NCBI GenBank assembly: GCA_964482515.1
Contig: CAYZXT010000035.1
Location: forward strand, 1 to 26,659
Reading direction: 5' to 3'
Source of the DNA: CAYZXT01 sp964482515
GTDB lineage: Bacteria > Elusimicrobiota > Elusimicrobia > FEN-1173
Length of the DNA stretch: 26,659 bases
The position numbers and the translations under genes are program-made. This document shows positions 1 to 7,793 of the stretch, one piece after another. Within the stretch, counting starts at the first letter, position 1, and each line of letters begins with the position of its first letter. Below the pieces are notes generated by a model. It was not told the origin of the DNA and made no database searches. It saw only the letters and a program-made list of their open reading frames with translations.

Positions 1-658
1 AAGCGGTGGTCACGATGATCAGGGCGAAGACGACGGACTTGATCAGCCCGTGAAAGCACTCCTCCAGGCCGATGGCGTTGATCTCATCCCAGAACACCGT
101 GGAAGGAATGTGGAGCCGGTTGGTGGCGATCACGTAACCGCCGAGTATGCCGATGAAATCCGCGAAAACGGTGAGCAGCGGGACCATCATGAGGCAGGCC
201 ACAAACCGCGGCACGGCGAGATATCTCACCGGGTTCGTGCCGAGAGTGTGAAGGGCATCGATCTGCTCGGTGACGTTCATGGTGCCGAGCTCCGCCGCGA
301 TGGCCGCGCCCACGCGGCCCGCGATGACGACCGCCGTCAGGACGGGGCCCAGTTCCTTCACAAGCGACAACCCCACCACGGTGCCCACGTACAGCGGCTC
401 GTTGAAGACCTTTCGGAACGAAAAACCCGTCTGAAGGGCGAGCACCATCCCCGTGAACAAAGAGGTCAAGCCCGTAACAGGAAATGACAAAACGCCGATC
501 TCGTACATCTGGGTGACGGTGTTGCGGACGTCCAGCTTCGCGTGGGTGAACCAATAGAGCGTCTTGCGCATCATGTCCGCCACGCCGCCCACGCCCTCCG
601 CCAGATTGAGGACTTGTTCGCCCAAATGGTTTAAAGGATTGATCCTGCTTCCGTTCAT
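1..658 (-). CDS. mlaE: MlaE-family ABC transporter permease (3' end cut by window edge)
   Basis: I translated 219 codons from the ATG at 658-656; the gene runs off the left edge. MlaE permeases work with an MlaF ATPase and an MCE-domain protein to move phospholipids between the inner and outer membranes. The visible protein has an amphipathic N-terminus, then hydrophobic segments at about residues 53-75 and 95-125. Family features seen include VKELGPVLTAVVIAGRVGAA (about residues 100-119), then the AELGTMNVTEQIDAL and GTNPVRYLAVPR segments typical of MlaE cytoplasmic loops. The ATG overlaps the alr stop codon (ATGA), so the two are translationally coupled. The ATPase and MCE genes would be expected just beyond the window, but I cannot see them. 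Identification is confident; the cargo is inferred from the family. Confidence 0.93.
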   Translation of the reverse strand, partial: MNGSRINPLNHLGEQVLNLAEGVGGVADMMRKTLYWFTHAKLDVRNTVTQMYEIGVLSFPVTGLTSLFTGMVLALQTGFSFRKVFNEPLYVGTVVGLSLVKELGPVLTAVVIAGRVGAAIAAELGTMNVTEQIDALHTLGTNPVRYLAVPRFVACLMMVPLLTVFADFIGILGGYVIATNRLHIPSTVFWDEINAIGLEECFHGLIKSVVFALIIVTTA

Positions 659-1800
659 GGGACGGCCACTCTCGGCACCCGGGCGGAAACGCCGCAGACG
701 ATTTCATAGGGGATCGTGTCGGCCCACTCCGCCATTTCCTCGGCGGAAATCCGTTCCGCACCCTGCTTTCCGATGAGGACCGTTTCGTCCCCCACCTCGA
801 CCCCGGGAACGTCCGTGACGTCCACGATGATCTGGTCCATGGTCACGCGACCCGCCACAGGGCAGCGTTTTCCACGCACCAGGACCTGCCCCTTGTTGGA
901 CAGGCTGCGGCGATAACCGTCCGCGTAACCCACCGGCAGCGTCGCCAGCCATGAGACGCGCCGCGCGCGAAACGTTCCGCCGTAACTGACGGCCGTTCCC
1001 GGCTGGACCTTCTTTAAGAAGACGATGCGCGTCTTCCATTCCATGACCGGCGCGAAGCCCGCCATGTCCGCGGCGGGCGCGGGCGACAGGCCGTAAAGCG
1101 CGAGTCCCGGGCGGACCACATCGAAATGGGTTTCGGGAGACAGGAGGGCGGCGGCGGAATTGGCCGCATGGACCAGGGGGCGCGGGGACAGGCGGCGGGC
1201 CGCGTCGACCACGGGTTTGAAGCGGTCCAATTGCTTCCGCGTTTCTTCCGGGGAATCCGCCTGGGCCAAATGGGTGTAAACGCCTTCCAGCCGGAGCGCG
1301 TCCTGTCCGGAAATTTCCCGGATGGTTTCGAGCGCGGTTTCCGGCGACACGCCGATCCGCCCCATGCCGGTGTCGACCTTAACGTGCGCGGCCGCGCACC
1401 GCTTGAGTTTGGCCGCGACGCGGGACAATTCCTGCGCGGCCAGGCGGCTGGCCAGGGTGGGAGTGAGATCGTATTTCAAGGCGCTCTCAAAACCGTCGAA
1501 CGGAAACAGGCTCCCCAAAATCAAAATGGGCTGTTTGAATCCTGCCTCACGCAACGAAATGCCCTCTTCAATGCTGGAAACGCCGAAACCCCACTGGGGG
1601 ACGTCCGCGGCTTCCGCCGCGGCCCGCGCCATTTCGCGGGCGCCGTGGCCGTAGCCGTCGGCCTTCAGCACCGGCAAAGAACGGACGCCGGACGCCAGCC
1701 GGGACGACACGGCGCGGAGGTTGTTCTGAAAGCTCTTCAGATGGATTACAGCCCAGGTGGGACGCAGGAAGGTTTGTCTTGTGGACACGGCGGCGGTCAT
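655..1800 (-). CDS. alr: Alanine racemase
   Basis: This is a 381-residue, PLP-dependent alanine racemase that makes D-alanine for peptidoglycan in the cytoplasm. The PLP-binding lysine is K46 in LPVLKADGYGHGA, and the second catalytic base is Y273 in AVSYGGTFRA. The motifs VDTGMGRIG (about 142-150), HAANSAA and VTMDQIIVDV are also present, and the length is normal for the family. The start at 1800 gives MTAAVSTRQTFLRPTWAVIHL, which aligns with the usual beginning just before the first strand. The gene lies 97 bases downstream of dnaB and overlaps mlaE by 4 bases. This pairs a cell-wall enzyme with an envelope lipid transporter in one transcript. Confidence 0.97.
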   Translation of the reverse strand: MTAAVSTRQTFLRPTWAVIHLKSFQNNLRAVSSRLASGVRSLPVLKADGYGHGAREMARAAAEAADVPQWGFGVSSIEEGISLREAGFKQPILILGSLFPFDGFESALKYDLTPTLASRLAAQELSRVAAKLKRCAAAHVKVDTGMGRIGVSPETALETIREISGQDALRLEGVYTHLAQADSPEETRKQLDRFKPVVDAARRLSPRPLVHAANSAAALLSPETHFDVVRPGLALYGLSPAPAADMAGFAPVMEWKTRIVFLKKVQPGTAVSYGGTFRARRVSWLATLPVGYADGYRRSLSNKGQVLVRGKRCPVAGRVTMDQIIVDVTDVPGVEVGDETVLIGKQGAERISAEEMAEWADTIPYEIVCGVSARVPRVAVP

Positions 1801-1867
1801 TCGATCAGATTAATCGGCTCGAAATCGCTGCTCGCCGGATAGGCTGCGGATGAGGTCGCATTCCCTT

Positions 1868-1873
1868 AATATA
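1868..1873 (-). promoter_or_regulatory. Possible -10 element upstream of alr
   Basis: On the minus strand this reads TATATT (5 of 6 matches to the consensus) in the dnaB-alr gap, just after the dnaB stop. A leader of about 60 bases would follow. I find no convincing -35 box at the normal spacing, so this may be only AT-rich sequence, and alr may be co-transcribed with dnaB. Confidence 0.25.
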
Positions 1874-1897
1874 CAAAATACCAACCGGGAAATGTCT

Positions 1898-3274
1898 CTA
1901 GAAGGATGGTTCTTCCTCGTGGGTGGGATCGACGAACTTCGTGAAATCGTTCTGGAAAAGGACGTCCACGTCGCCGATGGGCCCGTTACGCTGCTTGAGG
2001 ACGAAGAGCTTCGCCTTGCCTTTTAAATCCGGGTCGTCGCGCTTGTAAACTTCCTCGCGCAGGATGGCGATCACGACGTCGGCGTCCTGCTCGATGGCGC
2101 CCGATTCGCGGAGGTCGGAGAGCTGCGGCCGGTTGCCCTCGCGGCCGCGGTCTTCCGTCCGGCGGTTCAGCTGGGAGAGCGCGACCACCGGCACTTTAAG
2201 CTCGCGCGCCAGGGCCTTGAGGGACCGCGATATGTCGGAAATTTCCTGCTGGCGGCTTTCCGCCGTTCCGCCGCCGCGCAGCAGTTGCAGGTAGTCGATG
2301 ATGATCATCCCCGGCTCCAGCCCTTTGTTCTTCACGTCGCGCGCCCAACGGCGGGACGTGCTCCGGATTTCCAGGATGGTGGGGCTTGAGGAAAAATCGA
2401 AATGCAGCGGCGCGCTGGCGATCTGGCTCGCGGTGTTCGTGATCGCCGGCCAGCTTTTGCGCGCGAGGAAACCTTCGCGCACGCTGCGCAGGTTGATCAT
2501 GGCCTGGGAACACAACAGTCGCAATCCCATTTCCTGCTCGCTCATTTCCAGGGAGAAGAAGAGAACGGGCCGCTTTTCTTTGATCGCGGCGTGCTCCGCC
2601 ATGTTGAGGCAGAGCGACGTCTTTCCCATGGAGGGACGGCCCGCGACGATGATCAGGTTCGACGGTTGAAACCCCGCGGTCATGCGGTCAAGGTCTTTGA
2701 AACCGGTCGGTACTCCGGTGACATATTTATTGCTTTCCGCCAGGCGCTCCAACGCGCGGATGGCGGTCTGCATCAGCAGGGGTGAATCGAGGACTTTTTT
2801 CTCGGCCCTTGTTTCGGCCAGCTCAAAGAACAATTCCTGCGCCTTGTCCAAAAGCTGATGGGCCTCGTCGTTCTGGAGCGAACAATCGGTGGCGATCGTC
2901 CGGGCGTTTTTGATCATCTGCCGGAGCAGGGATTTTTCCTTGACGATGCTGGCGTAGTGTTCGACGTTGAGAGCGGAGGGGACCCGGTTCACCAGGTCGA
3001 ACAAATAGGCTTGCCCGCCGAGCGCGTCCAGGTCGTTGTTGGATTTAAGGTATTCACCGACGGTGATGACGTCGGGCGTGATGTTCCGGTCCTGCAGGTT
3101 GCGGATGACTCCGAAAATCTTTTGATGGATCCCGGAGGAAAAATCCTCTTCCCGGACCATGTCCATGGCTTTCATGGCCGCGTCTTTGTCGGCCATCATG
3201 CTGCCGATGACGGCCAGTTCGGCCTCGTGGCTCACGGGGGTCGTCGCTTGTTCGAGAATATCAAGTTTCGGCAT
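1898..3274 (-). CDS. dnaB: Replicative DNA helicase DnaB
   Basis: The 458-residue protein is the hexameric 5'-3' helicase of the replication fork. The N-terminal DnaB domain (about residues 10-115) begins with SHEAELAVIGSMM, and the RecA-like ATPase domain starts near residue 185. Walker A is GRPSMGKTS at 212-220; the Walker B region is IIIDYLQLL at about 324-332. The downstream motifs SQLNRR and DLRESGAIEQDADVV are standard for the family. There is no sign of an intein. The ATG at 3274 starts MPKLDILEQATTPVSHE; a weak ribosome-binding sequence (AAGGA) lies about 13 bases upstream. The gene has its own putative promoter at 3335-3363 and sits in front of alr, with a 97-base gap. Confidence 0.97.
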   Translation of the reverse strand: MPKLDILEQATTPVSHEAELAVIGSMMADKDAAMKAMDMVREEDFSSGIHQKIFGVIRNLQDRNITPDVITVGEYLKSNNDLDALGGQAYLFDLVNRVPSALNVEHYASIVKEKSLLRQMIKNARTIATDCSLQNDEAHQLLDKAQELFFELAETRAEKKVLDSPLLMQTAIRALERLAESNKYVTGVPTGFKDLDRMTAGFQPSNLIIVAGRPSMGKTSLCLNMAEHAAIKEKRPVLFFSLEMSEQEMGLRLLCSQAMINLRSVREGFLARKSWPAITNTASQIASAPLHFDFSSSPTILEIRSTSRRWARDVKNKGLEPGMIIIDYLQLLRGGGTAESRQQEISDISRSLKALARELKVPVVALSQLNRRTEDRGREGNRPQLSDLRESGAIEQDADVVIAILREEVYKRDDPDLKGKAKLFVLKQRNGPIGDVDVLFQNDFTKFVDPTHEEEPSF

Positions 3275-3334
3275 GGGGTCTTTTTATCCTTGGGTTCGTC
3301 CGGTCGATCGAAAACAGGCGAAGGAAGATTTCTA

Positions 3335-3363
3335 TTTCTACAATTTCGGGATGATATTTTCAA
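3335..3363 (-). promoter_or_regulatory. Putative sigma-70-type promoter for dnaB
   Basis: On the minus strand the -35 box is TTGAAA (3358-3363, 5 of 6 matches) and the -10 box is TAGAAA (3335-3340, 4 of 6), separated by exactly 17 bases. It lies in the AT-rich 147-base gap between the receiver-propeller gene and dnaB, the largest gap in the window. Transcription would start near 3328, giving a leader of about 55 bases. I see no hairpin terminator in this gap. Confidence 0.45.
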
Positions 3364-3421
3364 GGACAAAGGATGGAAATCCGACGAAAAGCGGTAAAAA
3401 CGTTCAAAAACTCCCGTTCAT

Positions 3422-4633
3422 CTACAAATCCCGTTCCACCAGATGCCGGATCCAGGTTTTATAGACCCGCGCGTGGTTGTCGGCCAATATCCAGATATCT
3501 TCCCCGTCCAGCGTGAAGCCGGACAGGTCCAACCCTTTTTCCTTGAGGACAGGGATGGAAAACGCGCGCACTGCGGTCAAAGCCCGGTCCTTGGCATGCT
3601 GATAGATGAGATTGGTTTCGCTGTCCGCGGTCCAGACCGCGTCCACGGTCACGAAGACGCCCACGGGCGAGCCGCTGGGATATTTATAGGAATCCACCAA
3701 TTCGAACTCCTGCCCCTTCAGCTTTAAACGGTAAATCCGGCCCTCCCTGGCGTCGCAAACCCAAAGGATTTCCCCCTCCCAAAAAAGCCCCGAGGGTTCG
3801 GGTGCCGGGCTGGCGTAGGAGGCGGACACGGACAGGCTGTCATCGAGGTTGTGGCGGTAGATCTTTCGTTCCCAGGAGTTGCAGCTCCATAACGCGATGC
3901 CGTCCCACGCGATGCCCGTGGGATGGCCCCCGGGCACGGGATGACTGCCGCGCAACGACAGGTTGCGGTCGACCTTGTGCTTATTGACGGAACCCGTGAC
4001 CCAATCCGCGATCCAGGCGGTCTTGTCGTTGGAAAAACAAATCGCGACGGGGTTCTGATAGGGAAGGGCGAACTCCTGGAGCGCCGGCTTGGCCGAAACG
4101 CGCATCCACAAACTCCGCGGAGACGGGAGTTCGCGCCAGATTCCGGCGAGCACGGCGACGGCCGCCAGCCCGAAAATGAGCTTGACGGCGCGCGGCCCGG
4201 CCCATTCGCGGACAGACCGCCACATACGGCCCGGCCCGCTCCAAATACCGCGCGACGCGAGCTGATGCCGCATGACGCGATCGATGACGGCGGTGACGTC
4301 CTCTATGCGGAAGGGTTTCGTGATGTAGGCGAAGGCGCCCAGGCGGCGGGCCTGGGAGGTGGTCAGCGGATCGTTCACCACGGAAAGCATGACGACGGGG
4401 ATGTCGGGGCACTTCTTCCGGATTTCCGTCAGCGCCTCGATGCCGTGCATCTCCGGCATCATGACGTCGAGGAAGATCAGGTCCGGCTTCAACTCCACGG
4501 CCTTTTGCACGGCCTGGCGGCCGTCTTCCGCGGTCACGGCATGGTAACCGTAGTTCTCCACCAGGACCTTGACGACCTGGGCGATGTCCGGCGTATCATC
4601 GGCGATGAGAACCGTTTTGACGTTTTGAGCCAT
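3422..4633 (-). CDS. Receiver domain - transmembrane segment - beta-propeller protein
   Basis: The 403-residue protein has three parts. Residues 6-123 are a CheY-like receiver with the acidic pair D12/D13, phospho-acceptor D56 in FLDVMMPEMHG, the switch residue S84 and K106 in ITKPF; all key residues are intact. Residues 124-149 are a basic linker, followed by one hydrophobic span at about 150-166. Residues about 185-403 contain at least five NHL- or Vgb-like repeats of about 40 residues, with the recurring pattern P-x-G-[hydrophobic]-x-W/F-D/E-G-x-x-[LIV]-W, as in PTGIAWDGIALW and PSGLFWEGEILW. Basic residues on the N-terminal side predict a cytoplasmic receiver and a periplasmic propeller. 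There is no DNA-binding, GGDEF or kinase domain. No histidine kinase gene is adjacent. The family parts are clear, but the combination is unfamiliar to me and the function is unknown. It may use phosphorylation to transmit a signal across the membrane, or the propeller may be a sensor. Confidence 0.85.
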   Translation of the reverse strand: MAQNVKTVLIADDTPDIAQVVKVLVENYGYHAVTAEDGRQAVQKAVELKPDLIFLDVMMPEMHGIEALTEIRKKCPDIPVVMLSVVNDPLTTSQARRLGAFAYITKPFRIEDVTAVIDRVMRHQLASRGIWSGPGRMWRSVREWAGPRAVKLIFGLAAVAVLAGIWRELPSPRSLWMRVSAKPALQEFALPYQNPVAICFSNDKTAWIADWVTGSVNKHKVDRNLSLRGSHPVPGGHPTGIAWDGIALWSCNSWERKIYRHNLDDSLSVSASYASPAPEPSGLFWEGEILWVCDAREGRIYRLKLKGQEFELVDSYKYPSGSPVGVFVTVDAVWTADSETNLIYQHAKDRALTAVRAFSIPVLKEKGLDLSGFTLDGEDIWILADNHARVYKTWIRHLVERDL

Positions 4634-4645
4634 GGGAATGACTCA

Positions 4646-4674
4646 ACTTTAACGCGAATTAACGCCTAAATCAA
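4646..4674 (-). promoter_or_regulatory. Putative promoter with direct repeats for the receiver-propeller gene
   Basis: On the minus strand the -35 box TTGATT (4669-4674) and -10 box TAAAGT (4646-4651) are 17 bases apart, each matching 4 of 6 consensus bases. Lying over the spacer and the edge of the -10 box are two direct copies of GCGTTAA (4659-4665 and 4649-4655), one helical turn (10 bases) apart, which could be an operator. Transcription would start near 4639, leaving only about six bases before the ATG at 4633, with no ribosome-binding site. Confidence 0.35.
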
Positions 4675-4689
4675 GGAGCTTGGAATCTT

Positions 4690-6879
4690 TTAATAGACTG
4701 AGCTTTTCCGCCGGGTCTGGAAGTACTGCGCCTCATCCATGGCCGAGGTCTGGCTCCGCATCCGCAGCAGATCGGTTTTCAGGTCGATATTGAAAGAAAC
4801 TTGGTCGAGGCCGGGACGCTGCGTCACTTCCGCGCGGAACACCCAGCAGTGGAGGTCCCGCACGACGGTCAACGTCTTCTCGATGATCTGGACCTTGTTG
4901 TATTGGAGATCCCTTTCGCCGCTGGCGGTGTATTGCACGCCGCCCTGCAGGAACCATCCCCTCGTCAATGGAAAAGCCGCCCTCTGTTGGATCTGGATCG
5001 ACCCCGAGGTGCCGCTGTTGTAGCTCCAGCCGGAAGAAATGTGCGCCCCCATGGTGTCCCCCCATTGGGCGGAGAACTGCGTGATCTGGGGGCGGTTCAC
5101 CGGATAGAGCTGCTGCGTCTGGCGGTAGAAAAACTCCAACTTCCGGAGCGGCCGGTAGTTGAATTCCACCGTGGGCGGCGTGACTTTGTTTTTTCCCTTC
5201 ACGGATCCCAGGCCCGGCGACGTGCGGAGGTCGTAGCCGCTGGACGCCCGGGACCAGAACGCGGTCGTGGGCCGGAAAAACATGGCCAGGCCCAGGCCGT
5301 TCTGCTCCACGCCTTCGTCCGCGCCGGTCTTATCGCGCTTCAGCGCGTTGGGGGCCCCGCGTACGCGGTAACTGTAGGACAAATCCATATCGAGGGAGCG
5401 GCCGAAGCGCTGGCGCAAATTGTGACTGGTGAATGCGCGTCCCGAAAAAAGCCCGGAGCGGTCGATGCGCGTGGCGGTGCTGCCGGCCGGCGTTATATCT
5501 TCCCACGCCTGCCAGCTTTCCGACAGGCCCGCCGAGGGCGTATAGCTCATGCTCTTCATCAGGGCGAAAGGCCGGGAGAAGGAGGCGGACGCGTTCGCCG
5601 TCTGTTGGTAGATGTCCTTTTCCGGCACGACGGGATTCAGGGCCGACGTGGTGGACGGACGCGTGTAGGTATTGGCGAAACTCCCGCTCAGGGTCGCGTA
5701 AACGCTGGATCCGATCAGCAACGGCGTGGATTGGATATCCCACTGCGGAAGGACGGTGCGCTGGCGGACGAAACGGTTCCGCGAGGTGTCGAAGGTCTGG
5801 TCCTGCCGCACGAGCCAGCGGGAAGTATAGGTCGGGCGTTGATAGGTCAGCGCGGCGTCCGACTGGGCGGTCTGGCGGGAGTACTCGTTGTCGCCGCTGT
5901 AAAGGTTGGAGAACGACTCGTCGCTCTGGAAGATCGCGTTGGCCTGCAGGGAAAGGCTGGGCTTGAGCTGCTGCCAGTGGCCCAGGCGCGTGTTCCAGCG
6001 GACGCTCTTCGAAAGCCGGTCCTTCAGTTGATATCCGTAGACGGATCCGCGCACGTCCGGGCGGAAATAATTGTATTCCGCCCCGAGCCCGTAGCCGGTC
6101 TTCTGAAAATAGTCCCAGTAGAAGCGGCCATACATCTGGTCACCCAGGGGATAGGTGATGATGTTCTTCACGAAGCGCCCGTCGCGGCTCGTATGGCCCG
6201 GCTCAAAGCGCCAGGACCAATCCTTGTCCTCCATCGTGCGAGTGTACAGCGGAGCGAAGATCACCGGCGTATCCTCCTGGGCGAGCCCGCTCCCGTAAAT
6301 GCTGTAGCGCTTGCTCTGTCTGTAGGTGGCCCGTATGCCGCGGAAATGGAAATGGGGCGGATCCAGGTCGCAGTTGGTCACGGCCGCGCGCTCGATGACG
6401 AACCGGTCTTTCGACACGCGCCGGATCTTGCGGCCCCAAATGCGCCAGGGAGGGTTGGTGATGTAGGCGTTTTTCAGCGTGGCCGTCGTGTTCGCGGAGT
6501 CGTAATCCATCTCCTCCGCCCACAAGGACAGGGACCCTTCCGCCAGGTGGACGTGGCCGACGGCGCGGGCCGTTCGGCTCGAGGTATAGACCGTCACCTC
6601 GTCCGCCTGAAGGACCGATTTGCTGGAAATCATGACGACGTTCCCCTGGGCGTAGACCACGTTCTCCGACGAGCGGAATTCCAGATAATCGGAGGTCAGG
6701 GTGCGGGTGCCTTCCTGCTGGCTGAAGTCGTCCGGGGAACCCGGCTGAGCCGAAGCGTGGATGGAAAGGAGGCAGACACAAAGCGATGCGAGAAAAAAAA
6801 CAACGAGGCGGGGCCATAACCGTCCCGCGTTGAATCGGGACCTGGCGGGATTATGGCGGGTCGATCGGGTTTTATTCAA
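4690..6879 (-). CDS. lptD: LPS-assembly outer-membrane protein LptD (OstA/Imp)
   Basis: The 729-residue outer-membrane protein inserts lipopolysaccharide into the outer leaflet. A signal peptide has a hydrophobic core at about 22-40 and likely cleavage after ASA at residue 44. An OstA/LptA-like beta-jellyroll follows at about 60-165 (DYLEFRSSENVVYAQGNVV, ADEVTVY, TATLKNAYITNP). The LptD barrel domain fills most of the rest, with alternating aromatic beta-strand patterns (FYWDYFQKTGYGLGAEYNYF). In the mature part I find only two cysteines, C170 and C678, at positions matching the interdomain disulfide of E. coli LptD. The start is TTG at 6879, overlapping the upstream ROK gene by 8 bases; no ATG or GTG precedes the signal peptide. 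It is the last gene of the long his-trp chain. Confidence 0.93.
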   Translation of the reverse strand: MNKTRSTRHNPARSRFNAGRLWPRLVVFFLASLCVCLLSIHASAQPGSPDDFSQQEGTRTLTSDYLEFRSSENVVYAQGNVVMISSKSVLQADEVTVYTSSRTARAVGHVHLAEGSLSLWAEEMDYDSANTTATLKNAYITNPPWRIWGRKIRRVSKDRFVIERAAVTNCDLDPPHFHFRGIRATYRQSKRYSIYGSGLAQEDTPVIFAPLYTRTMEDKDWSWRFEPGHTSRDGRFVKNIITYPLGDQMYGRFYWDYFQKTGYGLGAEYNYFRPDVRGSVYGYQLKDRLSKSVRWNTRLGHWQQLKPSLSLQANAIFQSDESFSNLYSGDNEYSRQTAQSDAALTYQRPTYTSRWLVRQDQTFDTSRNRFVRQRTVLPQWDIQSTPLLIGSSVYATLSGSFANTYTRPSTTSALNPVVPEKDIYQQTANASASFSRPFALMKSMSYTPSAGLSESWQAWEDITPAGSTATRIDRSGLFSGRAFTSHNLRQRFGRSLDMDLSYSYRVRGAPNALKRDKTGADEGVEQNGLGLAMFFRPTTAFWSRASSGYDLRTSPGLGSVKGKNKVTPPTVEFNYRPLRKLEFFYRQTQQLYPVNRPQITQFSAQWGDTMGAHISSGWSYNSGTSGSIQIQQRAAFPLTRGWFLQGGVQYTASGERDLQYNKVQIIEKTLTVVRDLHCWVFRAEVTQRPGLDQVSFNIDLKTDLLRMRSQTSAMDEAQYFQTRRKSSVY

Positions 6880-7780
6880 CGAGCAATGCGGAGCCGACGA
6901 CGCCCAGGTGCTGGTTTTCAGCAGACACCATGATGCGCACGGCCCCCCGGGGCGTGGCGAAGGTTCGGGATTGAATTTCCGGCCGGGCGGAGCGCATGAG
7001 CAATCCGAAAGCGCCGGCGATGCCTCCGGTCAACAGGATCGTGTCCGGATTCAAAACGTTGATGAGGTCGGAAAGGCCGATCCCCAGCGCGCGCCCCGCG
7101 TGCTCCCAGAGTTTCAGAGAAAGCCTGTCTCCCCGGCGGGCGGCTTTCGCCATGGAAAGCGGCGTCAAATCTTTGGGGACCGGCCGCCCTCGCCGGGTCA
7201 GCTCGCGGCGCATCCAGGCGATCAAATATTTCTTCCCCAGAAAGGTTTCCAGGCAGCCGCGCCCGCCGCAGCCGCAGCGGATCCCGTTCGGATCGAGGGT
7301 GAGATGGCCCGGCTCTCCCGCCGAGCCCGTGGCGCCGCGGAAAAGCTTCCTATCCAAAATCAATCCGCCGCCCACGCCGGTCCCCAACGTCAGCACGACC
7401 AGGTTCCGCGGCCGGCCCTTGAGCTCCACGTGATAGGCGCCCCACGCTGCGGCGTTGGCGTCGTTGTCCACCACGACGGGCCGGGGAAAACCGGCCTTTT
7501 CCAAAAGCCTTTTCAATTGAACGCGGCGCCAATGCAGGTTCGGCGAAATGCGGACGACGCCCGCGGCCGAATCGATGTCCCCCGCCACGCCGACACCGGT
7601 GCCCAGCAGTTCTTGTTTGAACCAGGGTTTGACCGCGGTGCGCAACGCCGCCACCAGCTTCTGCGGATTGAAAACCGTGTCCACGCGCGCGTCCGCATGG
7701 ATCCTTCCCTTTTCGTCCACCAGGGCCAGCTTGACCTGCGTGCCGCCCAAATCGATTCCCAGCCTGAGACCTTTTTTCAT
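6872..7780 (-). CDS. ROK-family sugar kinase (glucokinase-like)
   Basis: The 302-residue protein belongs to the ROK (repressor, ORF, kinase) family but lacks the N-terminal helix-turn-helix of ROK repressors, so it is a kinase. The ATP-phosphate motif LGIDLGGTQVKLALVD is at 7-22, the catalytic aspartate is D107 in VVDNDANAAAWGAY, and a second phosphate loop is LGTGVGGG. The ROK zinc site is GEPGHLTLDPNG-x-x-CGCGGRGC with H159, C169, C171 and C176. Closest subgroups are glucokinase and N-acetylglucosamine or N-acetylmannosamine kinase; the sequence alone does not decide the sugar. A good ribosome-binding site (AGAGGAA, six bases before the ATG) lies in the 13-base gap after folC. The neighbouring lptD and the envelope genes allow a role in amino-sugar recycling, but that is inference. 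Confidence 0.9.
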   Translation of the reverse strand: MKKGLRLGIDLGGTQVKLALVDEKGRIHADARVDTVFNPQKLVAALRTAVKPWFKQELLGTGVGVAGDIDSAAGVVRISPNLHWRRVQLKRLLEKAGFPRPVVVDNDANAAAWGAYHVELKGRPRNLVVLTLGTGVGGGLILDRKLFRGATGSAGEPGHLTLDPNGIRCGCGGRGCLETFLGKKYLIAWMRRELTRRGRPVPKDLTPLSMAKAARRGDRLSLKLWEHAGRALGIGLSDLINVLNPDTILLTGGIAGAFGLLMRSARPEIQSRTFATPRGAVRIMVSAENQHLGVVGSALLVE

Positions 7781-7793
7781 GTTCGTTCCTCTT

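Noticed and set aside
4801..6819. A 672-codon open frame on the plus strand
   Set aside because: It lies entirely antisense to lptD, has no recognisable domain and has the biased composition expected from the opposite strand of a GC-rich gene.
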